From NCBI RefSeq assembly GCF_042453785.1, contig NC_091668.1:27591501-27655500 (forward strand): a stretch of 64,000 bases of DNA. The letters run 5' to 3'. The position numbers and the translations under genes were made by a program. Below the pieces are notes generated by a model. That model was not told the DNA's origin, did not search any database, and saw nothing but the letters and a program-made list of their open reading frames with translations. Origin of the DNA: Malus domestica. Taxonomy: Eukaryota > Streptophyta > Magnoliopsida > Rosales > Rosaceae. Positions 32,253-42,689 of the stretch are shown here, one piece after another; the stretch's first letter is position 1; every line of letters starts with the position of its first letter.

Positions 32253-33627
32253 ACACATGTATTAAGTTATGATTAATAATGTAAACTTACATTTTCTCTT
32301 GTCTGTAATATTCCTTGAATTTTTCTTTTGTCTCATCTGCAAGTAACTTGTACGCCCTTGTTGATGCAGGTAGATGATACCGTTTGTCAAGCTTTCGCTT
32401 TACAGGTTTCTTGGCATCCTTCTTTGCAGGTTTGTTTGCTATTTCTTTAGCAATTGGATTCAAGGGTGATTCAACCTTGGGCTCCTCCTTTCCTTTCTCA
32501 ATTATTAGATCCAATGGTTGGCTTTCTGACGGCAAAATTGAAGGGCTTTCACTGTCACTCACAGCATATATGTATTTTGCCTTCTTTTGTTTTTTCTGGA
32601 TGGGGATATAATCATAATGTGGATCGACATTTGGTTTACGATCATCCCTCCTTCGAATATTTTTTACCAGTGTTCTCGTCTTCTTTTTGGCAGTCTCTTT
32701 TTCTTGCTTTTCAGCATCCTTGATAGTTGGAGTCTGCATTTGAACACCTGGTTGATCTCCAGAGGTTGCTTTTTCAATGGCAGCGTCTTTTCCTTCATGA
32801 TCTTGATCCTCCTCAGCTTGATCCTCCTCATTTTCATCTGGACCATGATCAATTGCATGCCTTTGTTTTGGATCCTCCATAGCCACATCATTTTCAGTTG
32901 CATTCTCTTGAACTGGATCCTCAGTAGCAGTATCATTATCATGTGTATGCTCTTCAACTTGATCATCATTATCTGGATCCTCACCTTGATTTTCCAGTAG
33001 CTTCTTCTTCAAACTTCCAATTTCATCCAGAAGTTTATTTACTTTCATAGAAGCTGCTGTGTTCTTTAATTGCAACTGTATCATTTCTGTGTTCATTGAA
33101 CTAATCTTCTGCTTGTCCTCAAGTCGTTCTTGCAGAAGCTTTTCAATGTTTCTGTTAAGGGCTCCAGTTGTTTCATTCATTACAATTGAATTTGTGTGTA
33201 GGTTGTCGAGTGCATATATCATCATGTGACTGAGGACTAGATACCTCTTTTGATCCATGCTCGCACATCTTTTACACTTTTCAAAATCTTCCACACCTAA
33301 TGTATTATCAATCCCGAAGAAGTCCTTTTGATAACTTGCATCAAATTTCATGAATTCTTCTTGGTACAGTTGATCAAACTGTAACTGAGCTTCATTGATG
33401 GTGATGCTTTGATCTTCTTCAGCTCCAACTTCAGTTCTCTTCCTTTTCCTTCCCGGTGTCTTCTTTTCCTTTTTCTTGGAAGACTCATTATTTTGTTGAG
33501 GATAAGGAATGGCATTACATTCTTCTTGATTGATGTTGGAATGCTCCCTTATTGGTTCTTCAGAACAAGGAATACCTCCACCAATCTGCACAGTGACACA
33601 TTAAATAGTTGTTAAATTACATAATAT

Positions 33628-35065
33628 GAAACTGAAGTAGAAACCACAGTTTTTTACCAAAATAAACTGAACTATTTATCAAAGTTAACTAGAAAACCAC
33701 ACTAATGTATGAAAGCAAACTGAACTATTTATCAAAGTGAACTAGAAACCACACTCTTTTTACAAAACAAACAGAACTATATATCAAACTGAACCACTTA
33801 GCAAACTGAACTATTTATTAAACTGAAGTAGAAAACCGCACTTTTTTACCAAAACAAACTGAACTATTTATCAAAGTTAACTAGAAAACCACACTTTTGT
33901 ATGAAAGCAAACTGAACTATTTATCAAAGTGAACTAGAAAACCACATTTTTTTACAAAACAAACTGAACTATTTATCAAACTGAACTATTTATCAAACTG
34001 AACTATTTAGCAAACTCAAGTATTTATCAAAGTGAACTACAAAACCACACTTTTTTACCAAATCAAACTGAACTATTTAGCAAACTCAAGTATTTAGCAA
34101 ACTCAACTATTTAGCAAACTGAACCATTTACCAAACTGAACCATTTACCAAACTCAACCATTTACCAAACTGAACTATTTATCAAACTAAACCATTTAGC
34201 AAACTAAACCATTTAGCAAACTGAACTATTTATCAAAGTGAACTAAAAAACCACATTTTTTTACCAAATCAAACTGAACTATTTAGCAAACTAAACTAGA
34301 AAACCACACTTTTTTACCAAAGCAAACTGAACTATTTATGAAGCTGAAGTAGAAACCACACTTTTTTACCAAAACAAACTGAACTATTTATCAAAGTTAA
34401 CTAGAAAACCACACTTTTGTATGAAAGCAAACTGAACTATTTATCAAAGTGAACTAGAAAACCACATTTTTTTACAAAGCAAACTGAACTATTTATCAAA
34501 CTGAACTAGAAAACCACAATTTCTTACAAAACAAACTGAACTATTTATCAAACTGAACTATTTAGCAAACTCAACTATTTAGCAAACTGAACCATTTACC
34601 AAATTGAACCATTTACCAAACTGAACTATTTATCAAACTAAACCATTTAGCAAACTAAACCATTTAGCAAACTGAACTATATATCAAAGTGAACTACAAA
34701 ACCACACTTTTTTACCAAATCAAACTGAACTAGAAAACCACACTTTTTTACCAAAGCAAACTGAACTATTTATGAAACTGAAGTAGAAACCACACTTTTT
34801 TACCAAAACAAACTGAACTATTTATCAAAGTTAACTAGAAAACCACACTTTTGTATGAAAGCAAACTGAACTATTTATCAAAGTGAACTAGAAAACCACA
34901 TTTTTTTACAAAACAAACGCAACTATTTATCAAACTGAACTAGAAAACACACTCTTTTTACAAAACAAACAGAACTATATATCAAACTGAACCACTTAGC
35001 AAACTGAACTATTTATTAAACTGAAGTAGAAAACCGCACTTTTTTATCAAAACAAACTGAACTAT
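33628..35065 (+). repeat. MULE satellite, block 5 (intron 2 of gene B)
   Basis: About 1.44 kb. Larger units repeat: the word CACACTTTTGTATGAAAGC recurs at 33890, 34410 and 34844, i.e. spacing of about 520 and 434 bp. Confidence 0.9.
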
Positions 35066-36289
35066 TTATTGAAATACACTTTTCTTTTTTACGCTATTTC
35101 TGTTACTATTTATTGAATCACACTAGTTTGCATAAATGACACTATTGCTGGATCTGTTTTATATAAATGACACTTCTGAAACTTTAAACTGTAAAGATCA
35201 CTATGTTATGAAACTGTAAAGTGCAAAAATATACTGTTTATTGAAATACTTTTATTATTTTTCCTTACCTCAATTTCTTCAACTCGAATGTCTCTGATTG
35301 CTTTGTGGATTTTCGTTATGTCCCATCTTCCAATGGCAGGAATCATGTTTTCTCGCCCACTTATTGTCTCCACCAGATTGGTGTGAAGACAAATCCAATA
35401 CTGCATGAAATAAGAACTTTGAATTACTTTCTTGTGTAATTTATAAGAAATAATTCATGTTTTTTTAATATAGTTCTTATTTCTTACCAAAATAAGGGCA
35501 GTGCATCCGCTTGTTGTTGCTGATTCTTCTCCATTTTTCCTTTTTTTCTTTGATTTGTTAATCCTCTTGAACAAGTAGTCCCTCACTCCTTTTGCCCAGT
35601 TGTATTTGCTGATTTGGTCCAAAGCTCCACAAATTGTTATGAAGCTCCACGCTATGTAAGTTCCAGATGTTGCAAATAACAGTGATTGTAGCAGATGCAC
35701 ACATATAATTGAAGCAGTAGCTTTTGCCCCTTCAGGAGTTTTGTCTTGGACTGATTTTTGGTATGCTTCAACAATGTCCTTTTTTTTCACTATTTTTTGC
35801 TTTGCAAAGTATGTTTTGACAAAGCTGTCCTTCATGTTCTTTGTGGATTTGTCTGTGTTTGGTAGTTCAACCCCTTGGTTGTTCAATCCAAATATTTGAA
35901 CGACGTCTTCACTTGTTATTGCTTTTGGCTCATGATCTCCGAATTTGAACCGTTGTTGCTTGGAGTCATAGCATTGTATGATCTTGATCAGATCCATATC
36001 AGACTTCTTTTTTCTGTCCGTTGCAACAATTTCATCATCCATGTAGAACTTGATTAGACTCCAAAATGGTGTCTCGGCCAAATGATTGATGACATCTTGG
36101 CGTTGTTGAAGCATTGGTCTGTACAATTGCATTGCATTTGCAAACCCGAAAACGTTGCATCTATATTGAACATAAGAAGTTGCTGGTCTTATATTCTCTA
36201 TCTTACGTGGACTCTTTACAGCGAAAGTCTTTATTCTTAGTTTCTTTGTTCCGTCCATCTGTAAGAATAAACATAGTTTAATTATTACA

Positions 36290-38870
36290 ACTATTTTTTA
36301 CCAAAGCAAACTGAACTATTTATTAAACTGAAGTAGAAAATCACACTTTTTTTACAAAACAAACTGAACTATTTATCAAACTAAACCATTTAGCAAACTG
36401 AACTATTTATCAAAGTGAACTACAAAACCATACTTTTTTACAAATCAAACTGAACTATTTAGCAAACTGAACGAGAAAACCACATTTTTTTACAAAACAA
36501 ACTGAACTATTTATCAAACTGAACTATTTAGCAAACTCAACTATTTATCAAACTCAACCATTTACCAAACTGAACTATTTATCAAACTGAAGTAGAAAAC
36601 CACACTCGTTCGTGAATGCATCCCATATTTTACTATTTCCTTACATTTCAATTCTATTTACAAATGAAGCAAATTGTAAACTGAACTATTTACCAAAGCA
36701 AACTGAACTATTTTATGAAACTGAAGTAGAAACCACAGTTTTTTACCAAAACAAACTGAACTATTTATCAAAGTTAACTAGAAAACCACACTTTTGTATG
36801 AAAGCAAACTGAACTATTTATCAAAGTGAACTAGAAAACCACATTTTTTTACAAAGCAAACTGAACTATTTATCAAACTGAACTAGAAAACCACAATTTC
36901 TTACAAAACAAACTGAACTATTTATCAAACTGAACTATTTAGCAAACTCAACTATTTATCAAACTCAACCATTTACCAAACTGAACTATTTATCAAACTG
37001 AAGTAGAAAACCACACTCGTTCGTGAATGCATCCCAGATTTTACTATTTCCTTACATTTCAATTCTATTTACAAATGAAGCAAATTGTAAACTGAACTAT
37101 TTACCAAAGCAAATTGAACTATTTTATGAAACTGAAGTAGAAACCACACTTTTTTACCAAAACAAACTGAACTATTTATCAAAGTTAACTAGAAAACCAC
37201 ACTTTTGTATGAAAGCAAACTGAACTATTTATCAAAGTGAACTAGAAAACCACATTTTTTTACAAAGCAAACTGAACTATTTATCAAACTGAACTAGAAA
37301 ACCACACTTTTTTAGGAAAGCAAACTGAACTATTTATCAAAGTGAACTACAAAACCACAATTTTTTACCAAATCAAACTGAACTATTTAGCAAACTGAAC
37401 TATTTATCAAAGTGAACTAGAAAACCACATTTTTTTAGGAAAGCAAACTGAACTATTTAGCAAACTGAACTAGAAAACCACACTTTTTTACCAAAGCAAA
37501 CTGAACTAGTTATCAAACTGAACTATTTATCAAAGTGAACTAGAAATCCACACTTTTTTACCAAAGCAAACTGAAATATTTATCAAACTGAACCATTTAG
37601 CAAACTGAACTATTTAGCAAACTGAACTACAAAACCACACTTTTTTACCAAAACAAACTGAACTATTTATCAAAGTTAACTAGAAAACCACACTTTTTTA
37701 CCAAATCAAACTGAACTATTTAGCAAACTGAACTAGAAAACCACACTTTTTTACCAAAGCAAAATGAACTATTTATGAAACTGAAGTAGAAACCACACTT
37801 TTTTACCAAAACAAACTGAACTATTTATCAAAGTTAACTAGAAACCACACTTTTTGTATGAAAGCAAACTGAACTATTTATCAAACTGAACTAGAAAACC
37901 AAATTTTTTTACAAAGCAAACTGAACTATTTATCAAACTGAACTAGAAAACCACATTCTTTTTACAAAACAAACTGAACTATTTATCAAACTGAACTAGA
38001 AAACCACACTTTTTTAGGAAAGCAAACTGAACTATTTATCAAAGTGAACTACAAAACCACACTTTTTTACCAAATCAAACTGAACTATTTAGCAAACTGA
38101 ACTAGAAAACCACACTTTTTTACCAAAGCAAACTGAACTATTTATGAAACTAAAGTAGAAACCACACTTTTTAACCAAAACAAACTGAACTATTTATCAA
38201 AGTTAACTAGAAAACCACACTTTTGTATGAAAGCAAACTGAACTATTTATCAAACTGAACTAGAAAACCAAATTTTTTTACAAAGCAAACTGAACTATTT
38301 ATCAAACTGAACTAGAAAACCACATTCTTTTTACAAAACAAACTGAACTATTTATCAAACTGAACTAGAAAACCACACTTTTTTAGGAAAGCAAACTGAA
38401 CTATTTATCAAAGTGAACTACAAAACCACACTTTTTTACCAAATCAAACTGAACTATTTAGCAAACTGAACTAGAAAACCACACTTTTTTACCAAAGCAA
38501 ACTGAACTATTTATGAAACTAAAGTAGAAACCACACTTTTTAACCAAAACAAACTGAACTATTTATCAAAGTTAACTAGAAAACCACACTTTTGTATGAA
38601 AGCAAACTGAACTATTTATCAAACTGAACTAGAAAACCAAATTTTTTTACAAAGCAAACTGAACTATTTATCAAACTGAACTAGAAAACCACTCTTTTTA
38701 CAAAACAAACTGAACTATTTATCAAACTGAACTAGAAAACCACACTGTTTTACAAAACAAACTGAACTATTTATCAAACTGAACTATTTAGCAAACTCAA
38801 CTATTTATCAAACTCAACCATTTACCAAACTGAACTATTTATCAAACTGAAGTAGAAAACCACACTCGTT
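36290..38870 (+). repeat. MULE satellite, block 6 (5' leader intron of gene B), with higher-order repeats
   Basis: About 2.6 kb. Two higher-order periods are visible. A 411-bp unit containing TCGTTCGTGAATGCATCCCA recurs at about 36606, 37017 and, after more units, 38868. A 369-bp unit beginning near GTATGAAAGCAAACTGAAC recurs at about 37856, 38225 and 38594. The non-satellite part of the 411-bp unit is also found once at 27290-27395, in the leader intron of gene A. Confidence 0.9.
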
Positions 38871-39232
38871 CGTGAATGCATCCCAGATTTTACTATTTCC
38901 TTACATTTCAATTCTATTTACAAATGAAGCAAATTGTAAACTATTTCGTAAACACTGTTTATTAAACTTAAAAATCGTGAACTGTTTTGTAAACACTATA
39001 TATTAAACTAAAACACCACCAGAATAGAATGTTGATTATATTTAAGTTATTTAAGCAAAGAAAACAACATATGAGGGCAAGAAAATACTATTTAAAGGTT
39101 ATAAGAAAACGAGCAGTTATCAAAGTGAAGTAAAAATATACCATTTTGCAGAAACATTGCTATTCGAAGCATGCAAACTTACATATTACTGTAAAATCAC
39201 CAAAAATATCAGAAATTTTGTGGTACATACCT

Positions 39233-39590
39233 CTGTTTCTTCTCTGTTGCTTTTATTTCGCAAATTTTTTGTGTGTTTTCGTCTGGATGCAAATCAGAAC
39301 TGTGAACTGGAAACATAATTCACTTTTTAGAATCTCAAACATGCAAATGCACATATTCAGTAAATTAAAGTAAGAAATCATCAAGAATATCAGAAATTAT
39401 AGGTTCGTACCTGTGTTTGACCGATTTCGACTCTGCAAACGTACAGTTCGAATGTTTTCAGTTTTTCGTCCTCAAATGTAGTTTGTGGGTTGAGAAATTC
39501 CGGATTTGATGTGTAGATTATTGCTTGAAAACTTGAATCGAACTTGAAAACGCTTTGAGAACTTGACGTTTGCAGCAATGGCGTTGGGAG
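39233..39590 (-). promoter_or_regulatory. Possible non-coding leader exons of Ulp1-like gene B
   Basis: On the minus strand a donor CAAACACAG/GTACGAAC lies at about 39411 and another, AAACAGAG/GTATGTACC, at about 39232, with an acceptor-like TTCACAG near 39300. The pieces between them have no ATG-led frame that continues into 36258, so they look like 5' untranslated exons. Start of transcription not determined. Confidence 0.35.
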
Positions 39591-39616
39591 GGATGATGAA
39601 TTTCAGTAACTTCGGT

Positions 39617-39835
39617 TAACGGGCCTGGGTTAGGCTCTGTTAGGGGTAATTTTGGAATATTAATTGTTAAGCGGTTTGGGCTTTTTGGTGAGCCCGTGTG
39701 TTTTAGTTTTGTAGGGCCTAAGATAAAAGTTTTGTGTCCTTATGATTAAAATTTAAGCTCTTTTCATTAAATAATAGTTTAGGGTGGTTTTTCATTAATT
39801 AAAAGTTAATTCAATCCCTTTTCATTAAAGCTCCC
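39617..39835 (-). repeat. MULE right terminal inverted repeat
   Basis: Pairs imperfectly with 18149-18345. Its terminus, read inwards, is GGGAGCTTTAATGAAAAGGG, which also matches the left terminus of the MITE family (GGGAACTTTAATGAAAA). Confidence 0.7.
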
Positions 39836-39846
39836 TATTATAAAAG
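39836..39846. repeat. Target-site duplication, right copy (TATTATAAAAG)
   Basis: Identical to 18138-18148. It is followed by AATAAACTAC, which is unrelated to the left flank. Confidence 0.85.
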
Positions 39847-41804
39847 AATAAACTACTTGAAAGACTTAGAAAGTGTTTTATGAAGAAGTATTTATCAATT
39901 TCTTAATAACGTCACTTGTATTATTTAAAAAACACTAGGAAGTTTTTAGGTTCAAAAACGCTTTTAGCCTTTCTAAGAGGGGTCTAGCCAACCTTGGTGA
40001 TCAAACTCCACTACAATGATAATAGTGTGGGGGACTTATGTTGAAAAATAGTTGGAGTGGTGATAAAAAAAAAAAAAAAAAAAAAAAACTCGGGAGCTTG
40101 TTTGACACCATTTTAGTTTTTAGTTTTAAATTGGGGTGTGCTATCCACACATCCATTTTTACTTCTCACACACTTCTTGTTAATTTATGTCCGTTGATAT
40201 TCTTCAATTCATCTGATCCGATGGCCGAAAATTAGAAGAGTGTGTGAGAAGTAAAAAAGGATATGTGGATATCACGCTCCTTTAAATTTTGGTTGTTTAA
40301 AAATAAAAAATAAAAAAATTGTAAACTTATTTAGTGTGAGGAGAGCTAGAGTCATAGTAGAAGTTAAGTACAGTTGTGGCCCTTCTCATTCGGGTTCGAG
40401 CCTTCCCCACCCTTTACCTTTAGAGGTACTTCAACTTTTGGAGTAAGACTCAAATTTTATGTTCTAAACTTATCCCAATTTGATTCAACCTTTGAGGCAA
40501 ACAAATATGAGTTTTAACCCAAAACTTATTTATGAGGCAAATTTAGGCCCAAATTCTTCTTTGACTAGTGGGGCTGACCTATCATATATGTGTATTTTAT
40601 TAAGTTTTATATTTATAAATTTATTGAATCCAACGGTTAAGATCTAATATTTTCAAATCTAATGGTAAAAAAAGAAGATCTAACAGTCCAAATTTTAAAT
40701 CAAACGGCTAAAGTAATTCAATTTTTTTTATGTGTTTCATATTCTTTCATAGTATTTCACGAGTTTCATGATGTCAGTTTAGTGTTTTTTCAATATTTAT
40801 CAAAATCTAAATATTGTTAGGTTAAAATGTTCATAAAATTAAATTAGGATAGTCTACATAATTTTTTTCTATTACTTTAAGAAAAAACTATCATAAATTC
40901 ATTTTTTAATAGTCTCGGGCTAAAAATTTAATTCATAAAGAGAATTAAGAGTTCGGCTAAGTTATATAATGAGCAACATAATTTGATTTTGGTAACATCT
41001 TTGAAGGTAACACACTACGTTACCTTGGATGTGCTAATATGCATCATTACTTCTGTTGCTGGGTGCAAGGAGACAAGTAATTCTCAAGTAGCAGGGTGCC
41101 ACTGTCATTTGAAGATATTTCTTAAAAAGATTATTCAAATATCGTTTAGATATCTAAATATCTCTACTAATTAATAAAACACGTATTGCTAATCAAAATT
41201 CTATGAAATTATCAAATTAATTCTCTAATTAAGACAAAACATGACTAAGAAATATGAGGCAGAAATGTAATTTCACACAACCAAATTTTACTTTTTTTTT
41301 TCAAAGCATCACCTACATGTAATCTTAATATATCTCTAATTAAAAAAAAATTCACACTCCCACATTCTCTATCATTCTCTTCCTCTCTCCTACTATTCCA
41401 AAAATAAAAATAAAAAATTTTCTCACTCGTTTTGTGTGTGCCTATGTGTACGTATTGAGCAATATATCAATGAAAAAATGTTGATTTGTTTGATAAATTT
41501 AAATGATTAAACGATATGTGATTCGAAAAGTTTTTTATAAAAATAATTTTTAAATGTAGATCTGCAAAGTATTATTCTTAATTTAATGTATACCAACTTT
41601 TATTTTTTGGCTGAACTGAAGTATACTTGCTTGCTAACCTTTCCTTGAAAAGCAGGAACAAACAATATAGCTCCCTCCTCCCCCTCTCTTTCTTCCCCAC
41701 CACTTCCCCACCTTCAGCAACACAACCTCAGACAGCCATATCAATTTTATCTCCTCCAACAACCACCCCCACCCCCCGGCGCCTCCTCTCTCATATCAAG
41801 CACC
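39847..41804. other. Intergenic and promoter region of the methyltransferase gene GXM; no other gene
   Basis: AT-rich DNA with a poly-A run at 40064-40087, a foldback element (listed), and CT-rich DNA (41680-41800) just before the GXM start codon that is probably its 5' leader. No recognisable coding sequence. Confidence 0.6.
40132..40280. mobile_element. MITE, about 150 bp
   Basis: The left end GGGGTGTGCTATCCACACAT and the inner TTTTTACTTCTCACACACTT pair with AGTGTGTGAGAAGTAAAAAA and ATATGTGGATATCACGCTCC at the right. The centre is non-coding. Confidence 0.75.
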
Positions 41805-42689
41805 ATGAGGTCCAAACTTCAATGTGGCATCAATCTGAAGGTCATCCTCCTCTGCTGCTTCTTCATCTTCCTCCTCACCATCTTCATAACCAGATCAACC
41901 TTCTCTTCATCATCACCACCATCTTCATCCACCAATTCCTCGCAAACCCATCTCATCTCAACCTCTAAACCCCAACAACAACAACCGTGCGATCAGCCCT
42001 TCATCCCAACATGCACCAAAACCCCACCATCCCTCGCCCACGCCATCATCCACTACGCGACCACAAACGTCACCCCACAACAAACCATGAAAGAAGTCTC
42101 CGTCTCCGCCGCGGTCCTTTCCCAAAAATCACCCTGCAACTTTCTAGTCTTCGGCCTCGGCTTTGACAGCCTCATGTGGACGGCTCTCAACCACGGCGGA
42201 AGAACCATCTTCCTCGAAGAAGACAATTCATGGATCGACCAGATCAAACAGAAGCTGCCGGGGTTGGAGGCCTACCACGTGAAGTACGACACCAAGGTTC
42301 ACCAAGCGGACAAGCTCATGGAGATGGGAAGGAAGGAAGAGTGCAGGGCTGTCGGGGATCCAAGGTTTTCAAAGTGCGAGTTGGCGCTCAAGAACTTGCC
42401 GAGCGATGTGTACGATATAGAGTGGGATTTGATCATGGTGGATGCGCCGACGGGGTACTTCGACGGAGCTCCGGGAAGAATGAGCGCCATATACACGGCG
42501 GGGCTGCTGGGGAGGAACAGGGAGGAGGGGGAAGCTCATGTGTTTGTGCATGATGTGGATAGAGTGGTTGAGGACAGCTTCTCCAAGGCATTTCTCTGTG
42601 AGGGGTACTTGACGGAGCAGGAGGGCAGGATCAGGCACTTCACTATTCCCAGTCACAGGGCTCGATTAGGTAGACCGTTCTGCCCTTAG
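41805..42689 (+). CDS. GXM: Glucuronoxylan 4-O-methyltransferase (DUF579, GXM-like)
   Basis: A single exon of 294 residues. It has a short cytosolic N terminus, one membrane anchor (about residues 13-29, VILLCCFFIFLLTIFIT), a Ser/Pro/Gln-rich stem, and a lumenal DUF579 catalytic domain from about residue 70 to the end. Conserved blocks seen: NFLVFGLGFDSLMW with the SAM-binding glycines, NHGGRTIFLEED, YHVKYDTKV, WDLIMVDAPTGYFDGAPGRMSAIYTAG, VHDVDR and the C-terminal HFTIPSHRARLGRPFCP. These fit the GXM branch, which methylates glucuronic acid side chains of xylan in the Golgi, rather than IRX15. The ATG is preceded by a long CT-rich leader. The coding part is much richer in GC than its surroundings, usual for this family. 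Confidence 0.9.
   Translation: MRSKLQCGINLKVILLCCFFIFLLTIFITRSTFSSSSPPSSSTNSSQTHLISTSKPQQQQPCDQPFIPTCTKTPPSLAHAIIHYATTNVTPQQTMKEVSVSAAVLSQKSPCNFLVFGLGFDSLMWTALNHGGRTIFLEEDNSWIDQIKQKLPGLEAYHVKYDTKVHQADKLMEMGRKEECRAVGDPRFSKCELALKNLPSDVYDIEWDLIMVDAPTGYFDGAPGRMSAIYTAGLLGRNREEGEAHVFVHDVDRVVEDSFSKAFLCEGYLTEQEGRIRHFTIPSHRARLGRPFCP

Larger units (their letters stand above)
29057..36258 (-). pseudogene. Ulp1-like protease gene B with long N-terminal region (MULE-borne; one in-frame TAG)
   Basis: Seven exons join in phase: 36258-35488, 35400-35269, 33585-32291, 32192-32000, 30461-30225, 30113-30013 and 29297-29057, in all 990 codons with a single internal TAG at codon 739 (32176-32174) and a terminal TGA. 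The ATG at 36258 directly follows an acceptor. Residues 1-301 form a globular region like those found at the N terminus of other transposon Ulp1 proteins, with Lys-rich patches. About 302-732 is a charged linker with a coiled coil (near ALNRNIEKLLQERLEDKQK) and basic NLS-like KKKTRTLVKNIRRR. The peptidase part has H839 (HFSLVVWD), N856 (HYNSK, normally Asp), CAQQKEDS and C913 (LDCGIFVLQFA). Introns 2, 4 and 6 and the 5' leader intron are largely MULE satellite. A transcribed element gene with one nonsense codon; role unknown. Confidence 0.78.
18149..39835. mobile_element. Giant Mutator-like element (MULE) with transposase, two Ulp1-like genes and satellite blocks, 21.7 kb
   Basis: The element is bounded by an identical 11-bp direct repeat on each side. 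Its ends are diverged inverted repeats: left GAAAACTAACCAAAAGGG, right (complement) GGGAGCTTTAATGAAAAGGG, both continuing into TTAACTTTTAA and AAAAACCA, and about 150 bp in, both have ATTTTACCCCTAAC or AAATTACCCCTAAC. Inside, in order: a duplicated leader exon, satellite block 1, the MULE transposase (plus), a partial 3' duplication, satellite block 2, Ulp1-like gene A (minus), a 305-bp triple repeat, and Ulp1-like gene B (minus) whose introns hold satellite blocks 3-6. Plant MULEs that carry Ulp1-like genes are known (the KI/Kaonashi type); two such genes plus an internal satellite of about 7.4 kb make this one unusually large. Confidence 0.87.

Noticed and set aside
36612-37223. Two 66-codon open frames 411 bp apart that look like a duplicated gene
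   Set aside because: They are readings of the satellite and its 411-bp higher-order unit; the repeat, not a protein, explains the similarity.
19376-38870. CRISPR-like appearance of regularly spaced short repeats
   Set aside because: The units vary, the spacers are themselves repeated, and this is a plant nuclear sequence with eukaryotic introns.
41627-41968. 113-codon plus-strand frame overlapping the GXM start
   Set aside because: It is the CT-rich GXM leader read in another frame; the conserved protein is in the frame starting at 41805.
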